From assembly GCA_003991915.1 (NCBI GenBank), contig RQTK01000003.1, positions 1,869,778 to 1,933,777 of the forward strand: 64,000 nucleotides of DNA. Reading direction: 5' to 3'. Made by a program: the position numbers and the translations under genes. The stretch is from Elysia chlorotica (Eukaryota; Mollusca; Gastropoda; Plakobranchidae). Shown here in pieces: positions 13,793 to 23,672 of this stretch. The notes under the pieces are model-generated. The model did no database searches, was not told the DNA's origin, and saw only the letters and a list, made by a program, of their open reading frames with translations. Numbering within the stretch: the first letter of the stretch is position 1; each line of letters begins with the position of its first letter.

Positions 13793-14863
13793 ACTCAGTT
13801 TCTGCCCGTCTCTGTATTTCTTCTCTCGTGCATTCCCACTTTCGTGATCTCTCTATTTCCTGATATAATTTTCAAGGTCATTTACGAATTTTATATAGTG
13901 ATGCATAGCTTCCGTCAATGTTTTATTCTATTTCTAATTAGTTTAGTTACTATTCTGTGTCAGCAAATTGATTGTGCCTGTTTAAAAGTATATACTTTTT
14001 CAGTTAAGTAAACGTCTTAAGTAAGGAAATAAAGGTGATTACTGAAGGGGTCGATGCTTATTGCAGCTGTATTCAAATGAAACCCTTCGACTGCCGTTTT
14101 ACACTCTTCCCGGGTCATTTATTAGTACAAATTATTTATGATCCAAGCATATTATATGAGGGCAAACATGATGAATAGGTATCTGTAAAATATAAATCTT
14201 TTAACCCATTCTATACAATCCGTCCTGTTGTAAAGAAGTTAGTATTTACGTGGATAAATAAGTTATGGCACAGTCACCTATTTGACGGCACAAGTCACTA
14301 TGTTTACAACTGAATCATTAAAGAAGAAATAAATACAGATCGGGCAATAATGTAGGTATTAAAAACCATTTCATTTCTTAACTCCAAGAGCTCCTATGTG
14401 ATAACTATTCTGTCGATACCAAATTTCCCATTGGGATTAGTAAGGCTTTTTTGCATTCTGTATTCTGTATTCTATTTACACCCATAAAGAGTATCTGATG
14501 GTAGGTACATGTTTTACCTTTTTTTTAATTTACCTGTTAAAAATACCATGTTTTCATATGCAGCAAGAAAAACAATATAATTATATTTTCATCCCTGGTA
14601 TTCGTTTTTTTTTAAATTACAAAATTAACCACAAAACAACTGAGGTACCTAGTTTTGGATAAAATAGATTAATGATGAAAAATTTGAAAAGTTTAAACGA
14701 ATTGTCGATATTAAATATAATTTTTTTTTCGAAATAAATTATTTGCAAAGAATAAAGCAATTATTTATTCTAAATATTTTCTTATTAAGCATTTCTGGAG
14801 CATGAGATAAACGTATCATTAAGTTCTATCTCTTCATCTTTTTCATTTATCAACTTCTCCACC

Positions 14864-14904
<41 letters not shown>

Positions 14905-16695
14905 TCTCTCAATCTCTCCAGACTTTTAAAAGCAACAACAGCAAACACAAAAGCAAAAAACAAAAACAAAACGGAAATACACGACCCTAGAAATACGACA
15001 GAAAACAAACATACCTAAAAAACAAACAAAAAAAAGCAAATCTAAACGAACAAGACAAAATGGCAAGAGAAAGAATGGAGCAAAAGAACATCTATTTTCA
15101 ACATAGCAGTAACTTTAATTAAGAAAAGCAATACTGATAAATATCAGCTTAATTTAAATTCAAATAAATACATAATAGCTAAAGGCATTTTTTTACCCAC
15201 AAAATAACACTAAAAGTATTAAAATGCATAATCTCTATTGGAGTAAGTGATTACAATGCGCCGTGGTATATAAATAATACTTTCACAGATTAATAATTTT
15301 CTGAAAAATCGATATTCTAAGGATGTTTGGATAAAAAAAAACCCCAGAGACATACATAGTAGTAGTGTAGCATAGTTAATTGCAATGTCAGGAATCTATA
15401 CAATGTAAGGAGATTATTGCGTAGGGTGGAAAAATAAATGGTGTGTAATTGATTACTATGATTTAATTCAAAATGAATATCCAGAGTATGTATGAACCGT
15501 TCCCATTGAAGATGTGCATTTAAATGGCATAGCAAGAAGTAATAAATTAATAAGAAACAGCAATAATAGTACAATGCCGAAAGGTATTTGAGAGTAATCG
15601 TTATAATTATAATGAACTTGAAAAACAAAACACCGATTCCTTTGAAGACATTCCTTTTCAACTTTTGTTTAAACATCAACAAAATTAAAAAAATAAATAC
15701 AAATGTAATATGACTAATCAAGATAAATTATAGTTATTTAACCTATAATCGTACAATACTGAAATAACTCACGACACACTTTATATTGCAATGACTGAAA
15801 CATTTTCTTCTCACAACAATATACAAATTTGGACTCAATACGTAAGTAAAAGGCACCATAAATAAAGTGAGCAGATCTTGGATAGTTTACCTTTAAAAAC
15901 AACAAAGATTATAATTTATTTATACGACTATCGTACAAAACGTCTTACAAACCAATTTATTTACATCGTATCAATCATAAATTATACTCTTTATAAGTCC
16001 AATTTTCGGGTTAAATCTTCCAATTGGCCATAGAATCATAACGTGTCGAAATGCCTTAACTATAGATGATGTCGATACCATTGATGCTGAGTGATGGTTA
16101 AGGCCCTTAATGGATTGTTTGTTTCTAGATATCACTTCTGATAACATTTTTTGGATCCATCTACTTAATCTGTGATTCATTATAAATAATTATGCTTATT
16201 CGTCAAGCTTTGATTCTTGATCTATCAGAGTTTGATATGTTTATCTTAAAGTGCCATGTAACTTAAGGTGTTACTCAAGTGTCATCAATAGTGTCAACCT
16301 ATAATCTCTCCACTTCATTTTAAGATTACTAAATTGTATCTATTCCTTAAGTTTCTTTGTGTTGATTTTCAATCAAATTAAGAAGACATTCACTTATGAT
16401 AATGTTGCGAATATCCAATTTAAGAAAGAGATATTTTCTTTAAAATTCATGAGGGCCATCATACTCATTAGGAAAATTTTTTAAGACTAATGAGTTAAAA
16501 AACCACAACAGTCTTTTCACTATCATCTCATTATTTTCTTTATTTATGTTAACATGCGACCATTTATTTTGGATAGGTTCCTGTGTCATTTTCTCCAAGA
16601 ATGAGAAGAAAGAATGTAATCTTTTGTTACTCCTTCAAGATTTCCTGGAAATCATTTATGGAGACGGAAGCACCAACCAACAACTGTCTGCGTGA
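8481..16695 (+). CDS. Unrecognised 276-residue protein with a Cys zinc-ribbon-like cluster
   Basis: Seven coding exons join without a frame break: 8481-8579, 8920-8971, 10304-10448, 12360-12480, 12887-13030, 13483-13656, 16600-16695. Phases are 0, 1, 2, 0, 0, 0. The protein starts MGGATRRLGQGRLSRLSHEQ (basic, then Gln-rich helix), has a Ser/Lys-rich linker, and then a cysteine cluster at residues 100-134: C-H-x(4)-H-C-x(7)-C-H-K-C-x(12)-C-P-I-C. Two C-x-x-C pairs 12 residues apart plus extra Cys/His suggest a small zinc-binding fold. The C-terminal half is polar (DSEDWFEPAENFSPRSFEF) and ends in a Leu-rich helix (CNLLLLLQDFLEIIYGDG). There is no signal peptide or membrane segment. A polyadenylation signal AATAAA follows at 16840. 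I do not recognise the family; a nuclear or ciliary role would be a guess. If the donor at 13657 is not used, the protein instead ends at 13695. Confidence 0.65.
8920..8971 (+). CDS. Zinc-cluster gene, coding exon 2
   Basis: Acceptor CTGAACCAG|ATGCTG, donor TACAAAC|GTACGT. It has 52 nt, ends phase 1, and encodes MLNRMIQSDRHYLPFYK. The acceptor has a poor pyrimidine tract, but the phase fits both neighbours. Confidence 0.6.
9215..9402 (-). mobile_element. SINE copy (tRNA head plus shared body), antisense
   Basis: Read on the minus strand it has a tRNA-like head (A-box-like CTGGCTTAAGTGCC, then GGGCTTCAATTC), then the body core TAGTCGGTGTCAGTATAAT, then CTAACTCCTGCTTTG. The core is shared with copies at 9940, 11985, 48979, 49216 and 61888. 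Confidence 0.55.
9940..10085 (+). mobile_element. SINE copy, sense
   Basis: tRNA-like head GGTGGCTTAAATGG ... GGTTTTATCCCC followed by the family core GTTCGGTGTCAGTATTATCC and a TGTCTTTGTG segment. It sits in the intron before the third coding exon of the zinc-cluster gene. Confidence 0.6.
10304..10448 (+). CDS. Zinc-cluster gene, coding exon 3
   Basis: Acceptor TTGAATTTGCAG|ATTCA, donor AACTCGAG|GTAAGA. 145 nt, phase 1 in and 2 out. Encodes a Ser/Lys/Pro-rich linker including RPSSRKPVSIFSEDG, likely disordered. Confidence 0.75.
10500..11340. mobile_element. Possible non-LTR retrotransposon 3' end
   Basis: The block opens with AGATAAGATAAACCTTTATT then ATCCCATAGGGAAATTTTCC. An arrangement of TTTATT, a short gap and GGGAAATT is common at one end of animal non-LTR elements. 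The following 0.8 kb has no intact frame. The assignment rests on this motif only. Confidence 0.3.
11985..12180 (-). mobile_element. SINE copy, antisense
   Basis: On the minus strand: head GTGGCGCAGTAGCGCTAAC and a B-box-like GGAGGTCCAGAAT, an A-rich insertion, then body GTTGGGTCGGTGTCCTAGTG and tail CTTTTCTTGAGACC. It has the same order of parts as the other copies. Confidence 0.45.
12360..12480 (+). CDS. Zinc-cluster gene, coding exon 4 (Cys cluster)
   Basis: Acceptor GTTCTTGACAG|GTG, donor AGGAAA|GTAAGA. 121 nt. The whole exon is the putative metal-binding unit: it opens C-H-G-P and contains C-H-K-C and C-P-I-C. A domain contained in one exon fits a discrete module. Confidence 0.75.
12887..13030 (+). 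CDS. Zinc-cluster gene, coding exon 5
   Basis: Acceptor TTTTTTCATCAACAG|ATC, donor AAGAAG|GTAAGT, 144 nt, phase 0 to 0. Encodes IPLSLSEFAFRDSLDEQRN and a charged helix ending REKDVTKK. Confidence 0.75.
13483..13656 (+). CDS. Zinc-cluster gene, coding exon 6
   Basis: Acceptor GTTGTCCCACTAG|AAT, donor GTTCAA|GTAACT, 174 nt, phase 0. Encodes acidic/Ser-rich sequence with DSEDWFEPAENFSP. Reading through the donor reaches TGA at 13693-13695, an alternative C-terminus (...TFGNNTELKCI). Confidence 0.65.
13750..13791. repeat. CT microsatellite
   Basis: Poly-C followed by about 17 CT units, in the last intron of the zinc-cluster gene. Confidence 0.9.
14869..14902. repeat. CT microsatellite
   Basis: About 16 TC units in the same intron. 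The surrounding 13.8-16.5 kb is AT-rich and shows no supported exon. Confidence 0.9.
16600..16695 (+). CDS. Zinc-cluster gene, terminal coding exon
   Basis: Acceptor GTCATTTTCTCCAAG|AAT is pyrimidine-rich. In the phase supplied by the previous exon it reads NEKKECNLLLLLQDFLEIIY and ends TGA at 16693. The amphipathic, Leu-rich reading and matching phase support it over the upstream stop, although the intron is 2.9 kb. Confidence 0.55.
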   Translation, partial: NEKKECNLLLLLQDFLEIIYGDGSTNQQLSA

Positions 16696-16839
16696 GGACC
16701 TGTTCAGTACATTTATTTATTTAGGTATTTATTTATTTTATCGACTAAGCTATATGGCGTTCCCTCAACAAAAGGCAGTACAAAACCGCTATTGAGCAGA
16801 TATTTTTCTCTTTGGCACATTAGTTTTCAGAAAATGATT

Positions 16840-16845
16840 AATAAA
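16840..16845 (+). promoter_or_regulatory. Polyadenylation signal AATAAA
   Basis: Canonical hexamer 145 nt after the TGA of the zinc-cluster gene, followed by A-rich sequence. Confidence 0.45.
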
Positions 16846-17060
16846 AAAAAACCAATAACAACAAAATAACAACAACAAAAACATGTTTTTTTCATATATA
16901 GTGCGGTCCCTATATTTAACTGAAGCGGACAGCTCAATACGTAATCAGCTTATTGCAATACTGGTGGATGTACTAGATGCCATGAGAAAATTCATTGTTT
17001 AACGAATACTGCTTTGTAACCAGCAACAAGGGTGGTACGCTACATTATAATGAAGTACGG

Positions 17061-19883
17061 TTAATTAAACACGGCACCGTCTAAGATGTTGCTGGAGTCC
17101 TCCGCTGTGAGGAACGTGGTGGACACCCCGCTATCACCGTTGTCCGCGCTGGTGGACTGACCTCCTTCGGTCTCGGAGAAAGGCTCCAGCGAAGTGTCCA
17201 GATTGGTCAGTGGCGTGCCCGCGACGGTGGCGCTGTCCACCCGGGTGAGCGGAGTCCCATACGGAGTTGTGCTACAAACCCCTTCTCTGGTGTCTCGGCG
17301 AGCGGTCAAGCACGGCGCTCCTGAGCCAGAGATTTCCCTGTCACATCCGGGTAGTGAAAGCTGCTCGGACCTGGCTGTTGCCTGAGCTGATCCTCCCTGG
17401 CGTTCGGTGCTGATGATATCCTCCCTGCTATCAGCTTGAGCGTTCGACGATGCTGTTTCTTTAGGCGAGGCAACACCTTCATCTTCCGAAGCTGCATCGT
17501 TCTCGTCCGTAGGAGAAACACCGTTTATCAGAGAGACTTCCACTTGATCATTCTGGTTTTCTCTAGACACTGGTTGAATGTCAGTCTCGGCTACAATTTC
17601 CTTTGTCACAGTTAAGTTTGTTTCCGACACATTGGCCCCGGGACCAAGAGGAGAAACATGCTCTTCAATTACAGCTCTGTCTTGTTTCTCTGCAGATGAT
17701 ACTTCCTGTTCTGTACATACATTTGTTTGAACTTCCTTGCTTGGACAGTTTTCTTGTACTGCCTGATCTTTTTTCTTCTTCTCAAAATCTGTACATCTGA
17801 TCGAGTCACCAACCCTATAACTACCAACGTTATCATCAATAGTTCCTTGTAAAGAGAGATTAGTGTTTGTATCATTCTCTATTGGTGTATGAGTTAAAGG
17901 ATGGATCGGTCTTGGACCACTCCTAGTTCTAAGTTTATTTAGATATTCTAGATTAGTTTTTGCTCGAGAAGTGCTAGACCCCCCTGCGCTGACTGGGGTA
18001 GTTGGATCGTGTAAACAGGGAGCCTCTCCATTATCGTCAAGAGTAATGTTGACCTCTTTGTCACTCAATGTGAGCAATTTCTTTGTGCTTTCAGTACTTA
18101 CAACACTGTCTTTACAAAGTTCGTCGTGTGAATCTATGTTCTGTATTTTACCAACACAAGAACTAGTTGAGTTAAATATGATGTGTTCCTCACCTCTGTT
18201 GAGTTCACCTTCATCGGCTTTGACCATTTTACTCGGTGCGCTTTTTATCGTACTTTTAACAACCAGAGTGTTCACCGCAGACGCCGAACCCTGGTCATCG
18301 TCAGTGAGAACATGACTTTCGGTCTCCTCGGCCAGCACACTGCCCAGCGGGTGCAAGGCTGGGTCCACGAATGAATACTGTTGTGTTTGGAGAGGCAATG
18401 CAGTGAAGCCACCGTCTTCTCCAGACTGAGATACTAGAGAGCCTCTGTCTGTGTTGAGTAACTGGCTAGAAGAAGAGCTAGAAGTTCCCCCTATGGGAGT
18501 GAGCACATTTTTTCTCCTCCTAGCCCTATTGGCCTCTCGAGCCTCCTGCAAAGACAACTCTCCGCGGGTGAGATTCATAGAAGCAGACACGTACTGTGAG
18601 GGGACTGACCGTAAATCCAAGGGATTAACCATCAAGCGGTCACGCCTGAACCTCTCCAAGTTCATCTGATACTCGGCCACCAGACTCTTCTCCAGCTTTG
18701 TAGGCGCTCCCAGAGAGCTTAGGACTTCTAGAGAGTTTTTCGCTGCGCCAAGTTTGCTGTTGAATTTGTGGGGACTGTGACAAGCTGTGGACCGACAACC
18801 AACGTCTGTGGAATCTTGTTCTTGGCTTTTCACTCCGTGATGGCGCACTGGCCGGAGCGGGTAGGTCGCATGTCCAGCTCCGCTGAGCATGAACTCCCGA
18901 GCCCGGCCTGGCGTGAGGGGGCAGCTGTTTCTGGTAGCCAACTTACTATGGGAGTGTAAGTGAGGGTATTCGCTCCAAGGGTGCACGGTATCTCTGCTAA
19001 TATCGTGTACCTGCCTGTAAGAATCTAGGGGGTTCAAATACAGCAGGGGTCTCCTGTGCACTTGTTGTTTCATTCGACCGCCTTTGACTCTCATGCCACC
19101 AACGTTACCTGAGGACTCGCTACTTCCACCACTATAGTTGACAAATCCACCGCCGCTCTCTTCTCCGAGGTAAAAGCCAACATCACCAGCGACACTCGAA
19201 TTGTCTCTGTAAAATGAAAGCATAGAGGTTTTGGTTCTCTCCAACCGCGTGATAAAGCCAGGAATGAAATCTTGAGTGCGCCATAGTCTAGTTGATTCGT
19301 GATGAAATTCAGCCTTTGGATGTGTACAACACCTGCTTTTGCTACTGTTCTGGTGTTGGTTGTGTGCAATGTTTTCATCACTGTGGAAGCTCACCTCACC
19401 ATCAGGGGCGTGGACAGCGGCCGACAAACGAGCAAGCATCTCGTTGGGTGTAAGGTCAATCTGTTGGTTCTGCTTGTCCTTTCCGTTTGATAACGAGCGA
19501 GGAAGCGGATTGGGCACCGTTTGCTTTCTGCCATCCTCGTCTTTTTGCTGCTGCTGCTGCTTCGGCTGGGAGTTCAATCCTTGGCGTCTCTCGTAGAAAT
19601 CAGGCAGGCTTTTTTCTCGCCTCCACACACTTTTCCTGAAGGGCGAAAGCTCCACTAGAGGCAATGGCTGCTGCTCATGCTGCTGTTGTTGTTCCTGCTG
19701 CTGCGACTGCATCCTGCCGATAAATCCTTTTCCTCCGATGTTAAAGTTGACCCTGGTCTTGAGCCTGCGACCCAGCAGCTGTTTCTGCTGCTGCCTGAAG
19801 GCGACCGTGCTCGTCTCGTGCCGCTGTAGGGACAGGTTACACACCCGGACCTCGGCCAGGTGATGCCTGTTCTGAAAGACCAT
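17061..19883 (-). CDS. Unrecognised, mostly disordered 940-residue protein, intronless CDS
   Basis: A single open frame of 940 codons ending TAA at 17063-17061. The ATG at 19883-19881 is in an excellent context (CCGACCATGG) and an in-frame TAG lies three codons upstream, which fixes the start. Codon use and GC content stand out from the AT-rich surroundings, so it is a real gene. The N-terminus has basic, possibly folded stretches (RRLKTRVNFNIGGKGFIGR; FRKSVWRREKSLPDFYERR) separated by Gln runs (residues about 61-71 and 108-113). Around residues 405-455 is a charged helical part (LVAEYQMNLERFRRDRLMVN; AREANRARRRKN). The rest is Ser/Thr/Asp/Glu-rich and likely disordered, with no membrane segment or signal peptide. 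I recognise no family. A scaffold or regulatory protein would fit the composition but is not shown. Confidence 0.85.
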   Translation of the reverse strand: MVFQNRHHLAEVRVCNLSLQRHETSTVAFRQQQKQLLGRRLKTRVNFNIGGKGFIGRMQSQQQEQQQQHEQQPLPLVELSPFRKSVWRREKSLPDFYERRQGLNSQPKQQQQQKDEDGRKQTVPNPLPRSLSNGKDKQNQQIDLTPNEMLARLSAAVHAPDGEVSFHSDENIAHNQHQNSSKSRCCTHPKAEFHHESTRLWRTQDFIPGFITRLERTKTSMLSFYRDNSSVAGDVGFYLGEESGGGFVNYSGGSSESSGNVGGMRVKGGRMKQQVHRRPLLYLNPLDSYRQVHDISRDTVHPWSEYPHLHSHSKLATRNSCPLTPGRAREFMLSGAGHATYPLRPVRHHGVKSQEQDSTDVGCRSTACHSPHKFNSKLGAAKNSLEVLSSLGAPTKLEKSLVAEYQMNLERFRRDRLMVNPLDLRSVPSQYVSASMNLTRGELSLQEAREANRARRRKNVLTPIGGTSSSSSSQLLNTDRGSLVSQSGEDGGFTALPLQTQQYSFVDPALHPLGSVLAEETESHVLTDDDQGSASAVNTLVVKSTIKSAPSKMVKADEGELNRGEEHIIFNSTSSCVGKIQNIDSHDELCKDSVVSTESTKKLLTLSDKEVNITLDDNGEAPCLHDPTTPVSAGGSSTSRAKTNLEYLNKLRTRSGPRPIHPLTHTPIENDTNTNLSLQGTIDDNVGSYRVGDSIRCTDFEKKKKDQAVQENCPSKEVQTNVCTEQEVSSAEKQDRAVIEEHVSPLGPGANVSETNLTVTKEIVAETDIQPVSRENQNDQVEVSLINGVSPTDENDAASEDEGVASPKETASSNAQADSREDIISTERQGGSAQATARSEQLSLPGCDREISGSGAPCLTARRDTREGVCSTTPYGTPLTRVDSATVAGTPLTNLDTSLEPFSETEGGQSTSADNGDSGVSTTFLTAEDSSNILDGAVFN

Positions 19884-20018
19884 GGTCGGCTATCTCCAGC
19901 CGTCTCAGGAGGAAATCTCTGGCCACAAACTTAACCATCGGCTGTTTTGTTACTTCATCAATCCAAGAAGAGCAGTAGGCTTAGTGGGAAGGCCCACAGC
20001 AGCTGATTTGCTCAATGC
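19884..20018 (-). other. 5' leader portion of the 940-residue gene's main exon
   Basis: An acceptor ACGTTTTTCAG|GCATTG starts this exon at 20018. The leader holds an upstream ATG (at about 19937) whose 33-codon frame, MVKFVARDFLLRRLEIADHG onward, runs across the main start codon in another frame and stops inside the CDS. A tiny ATG-AAG-TAA frame lies just before it. Both could lower translation of the main frame. Confidence 0.5.
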
Positions 20019-20049
20019 CTGAAAAACGTAAAATAGTAAATGACAGAAT

Positions 20050-21140
20050 ATAACTAAAAATGTTTTTTATATCTTCTGAAAATTAAGAAATAAGCGTCTC
20101 AAAGTTGCAAACTAAAGATATACATAGCATAACAAACAAGCGAAATTGACACAAATAAAAACAAAAATAAAAACAAGTATACAACTATAGAAAAGCCACC
20201 ACCACACTCAAAGGGTATATGAACGATAAGCAATACCCTCAGACTATAAATCGCTTCAAATATGGAATATACAAATAGCACTGATCAATTTTAGAATCAG
20301 GTGAATTAATTGCAACTATTTACCCAGTATACAACCAAATATATAACTAATTAAAAAATTTAAAGCTAACAGAATGCAAACATTGTTAAAGAACATTTTG
20401 AAACTCCATTTCCATAGATTTGAAACACTCTTTACGATTTTCAGAAAGAATAATGTTATAATGCATCTACTTAAGCTTAGTTACTTTCAACTTCTTTATT
20501 CACTTCAAAGGAAAAAAGGCACGAGAATTTTTGGATTTTTAGCTCAATTTTTAAGCTAAAACAGAATATCATATCACTCGAGTAAAAATCTTTATATAAT
20601 CCAGACATTAAAGCCACTTTGTACACCTGATAGGTAATTAAGAGTGGGTTTTATTACTTTCAGGGGAATTTCAACAGGAGAGTGAAAAAAAGTGCAGGCT
20701 AATAAGCGATTTCTCTGGGTAATTAAAAGCTCAATAGGCGTAACAAGAACGGTGACGAAACGGTTTAGAGTTGGAAAGTCAATGAGATTATAATAGTGAT
20801 CAATTTCAAGTGCTTTCGCCTTTTTTAAATTTAAGGTGCCATACGTCAATGCGTGCAAAGCCGTCTATTGCTTTTCTCCACCTGAAGCACTATCATAGTC
20901 GAGATCTTTTTGTATAAAAATATGTAACGTTATAGAAATATCTCGCAACGCAGAGCTTTGCATGCGTAAAAGTTAAGTGATCATTTTCGGAAGAAAAGAA
21001 ACAACTTTATCGTTTTTTATGAAAACTAATAGCTTTGTCGTTCTTGTGAATACTGATATTTGTCAAATTAATTTTAATCTATGATCTGAAATCGATACGA
21101 AAGCTAACATCATAAAATACCAAAACTGTATATGGAAAGT
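20050..21140. other. AT-rich leader intron, nothing recognised
   Basis: Part of the intron between the two leader exons of the 940-residue gene. Only short chance frames and A/T-rich sequence are seen. Confidence 0.4.
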
Positions 21141-21149
21141 AACATTTAC

Positions 21150-21970
21150 CCTCAAAGAAGTGAATGCTGCAATATTTGTTTAATGCACTACTGCTTGTTT
21201 CCACTGTTTGGGAAACAGCAAGTATTGTTCCTGTCCAGAAAACAAGAGAACAAGAGAATAATTTAAGACCTGTTGCACTTACACCATGTGCTATAAAAGT
21301 ATTTAAAAAGCATGTTGCTATCCATCTTACCATGCAAGGATGTGATTTTGTAGACCCTTATTAATATGCCTTCACTATGTTTACACTCATTTATATTTGT
21401 CGTGAACAAACTTAAGGTTAATGTTTTTTTTATTTCTCTAGTGCTGTAAACACTATTCAACCTTTGTGACAAAATGTTAAATATGAACGTTTGCCCATGA
21501 TTTATCTGGATCATCGATTATCGAACCCCAAGTGCTGAGTTTGTAAACTAAATTCTTCAATAGAACCTGGTGTTATTTCATACTAATACTGGAGCACCTA
21601 AAACTCCAAATATTCTCATGTCGTTTTCCTTATACACATAAGACTCCAAAACCACACATAGTGATTGTACAATTGATAAACACGCTGACGACATTATTTT
21701 AACGACAATGATTGTTGATGAACAAAGTGCTAACTACCAGCAAGAAGTAAAATCTTTTGTGGACTCATGCGATAGCAATCATCTAAGTCTCAATGTTAGC
21801 AAAACTAAAGAAATAGTTGTTGGTTTTCGAAGAAAAAGCTGACCAACATGATCACATTATTATAAAAGATAGAAAAGTAGAGAGAGTAGACACGTTTAGA
21901 TATCTTGGCGTTATGATTGACAAAAAACTGACTTGGAAACAAACCCCCGATTATACTGCTTGAGGAAATT
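21150..21970 (+). mobile_element. Decayed non-LTR retrotransposon reverse transcriptase
   Basis: Broken plus-strand frames show reverse-transcriptase landmarks in order. Near 21215-21365: ASIVPVQKTREQENNLRPVA then LTPCAIKVFKKHVA (the family's I-x-P-V-x-K ... N-D-x-R-P-V-A-L-T block) and DFVDPY. Near 21685: HADDIIL, the catalytic A-D-D box. Near 21780: SNHLSLNVSKTKEIVVGFRR and then VDTFRYLGVMIDKKLTWK. Frameshifts and stops make it inactive. Confidence 0.8.
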
Positions 21971-22351
21971 ACGTTCTTTTAACATCACTACCACTACTCT
22001 TATTGCTGCTACTACTACTTCTGCTAGTTATGCTGCTGTTTTTTGCTGTTGCTGATTTAAATCATTGGTGGAAAAAGACACAAATTTACATATAGTAAAA
22101 GATTGTTATGAAATAAAATGTATAAGATGGTGTAACAACGGTATATTTTAAACCAAACTCAACTTCACAAACATTACGAGTTTTAGAAAACATATTAATT
22201 ATAAGAAATGTGCAAATATAAATTTTTAAAATGCGTTTCGATCAAAAATAACTAAAGTCTTTTCGAAAAAAATATATCCACACAGGGTTTTATAATCTAG
22301 TCGAATATTTACTGTGCAAAGAAAATCAGGTTCAGATTTAGAAGAACTTAC

Positions 22352-22430
22352 ATTATCCCACATTCGAATGGCAAACTGGACCCCTCGTACTATTCTCAAG
22401 GGGTCAAGTGCATTGCCACACACAGATCCC
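22352..22430 (-). other. Probable upstream exon of the 940-residue gene
   Basis: Acceptor GTTTGTTTCGCAG|GGGATC and donor GGATAAT|GTAAGT bound 79 nt. Spliced to the 20018 acceptor, one frame stays open across the junction (GSVCGNALDPLRIVRGVQF ... RMWDN then ALSKSAAVGLPTKP) and stops before the main ATG. It may be untranslated leader or the end of a separate short frame. The exon call is good; its coding status is unknown. Confidence 0.45.
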
Positions 22431-22794
22431 CTGCGAAACAAACTGACGCGGTGGAACCTTTTCAAAACGTATGACATTGAGAAATAATCTTCTGTTCGTT
22501 TCAAGAAGGTGATTATTGTAAATAATTATGGTACCGGGTAAAAGATGTTAGACAATTACTTAAAAACGAATCGAGCTGTCACTGTATCAGATCAGTATCA
22601 ATTCATGAAATAAACATCTTCTATAAGACGCTCCTCACAATGACAAATCCACCACTAGTCAATGATTCTCATGATCCGCATTTTCACAAAGAACAATTTT
22701 GAGAACATAATTATCGAGTCTTTCACATACATATAGTACATACTAAGAATCTGTGTCATTGCGATTAAAATACCAGTTATATATTGTTATACAG

Positions 22795-23040
22795 GCAAGT
22801 TGTGTGTCCCAGTCCACCCAGCCATTGGGAAACGGATAAGGGCCCTGGGCGACTGGAGATGTGTTAACAAGTTGTCACCGCCAGCAGAGCTCTGGTCCCT
22901 AAGTCTAACCAGGCATGTCGCACCGGGGCCTGGTAAAGCCGGCACAGTGCTGCACCGCCTGTGTGCGACCACACGCACAACTCACCGACACTCGCACACA
23001 CCTGTATTGACCCTGGATCTCCACGCTATGAGTCTCTGAG
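22795..23040. other. GC-rich island of unknown origin
   Basis: About 245 bases with much higher GC than the surroundings. Open on both strands for 60-80 codons but without good splice sites. It may be a SINE or other repeat segment, or a CpG-rich promoter of the leader exon at 22430. I see no tRNA head or family core. Confidence 0.3.
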
Positions 23041-23552
23041 AACGACTTAGGGGACATTAACATTAATAGACAATCGCTCTGGGCGACGAGACTGCCCGAT
23101 CCCTTAAAAGTAGAGAATTAAGATAATAGTTTGCTTAATAGTGTGGACGGGTTCCATCCAGGTGTGACTTAAAGCTTGTTTGTTCTGTAGATCAACTCCC
23201 AAATCGTCGATCGATCGATTAGCTTATTGATTTTGTCCTTCTCATTGCCAGTGGCTGCTCAAAGGATATTGTTCAAACCTATGCGTATCAGATTTGGAAT
23301 AAAACACTTTAACGGCCTATCAGTTTTATTATATATTAACAAGAAAGAAAATAAAAAAATAAACAAACAGACATGAAAAGACTCTTTCAAATTCACACTA
23401 TTACAAAACCCACCAGGAAGAATGTGCATTGGAATCTAGGGTCTTGAAAGGTATAGATAAACTTCTCAATTCATTCCACGGTTAACTTTTTATATTTCAA
23501 ATACACTTATTAATCCAACGGTCCATTATTCCAGGTTTAAATTGTTATGTGT

Positions 23553-23580
23553 CCTCTGTCTCTGTCTCTGTTTCTCTACC

Positions 23581-23614
<34 letters not shown>

Positions 23615-23672
23615 GGTCTCTCTCCCTGTCTCTCTCTGTCTCTCTCTCCCTCTCACTCTCTCTCTCTGATTC
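23553..23672. repeat. TCTG/TC-rich microsatellite
   Basis: About seven TGTC units flanked by degenerate TC repeats. Confidence 0.85.

Noticed and set aside
15317..15721. 134-codon minus-strand frame
   Set aside because: AT-rich, hydrophobic by base composition, no splice signals or family features; lies in an intron of the zinc-cluster gene.
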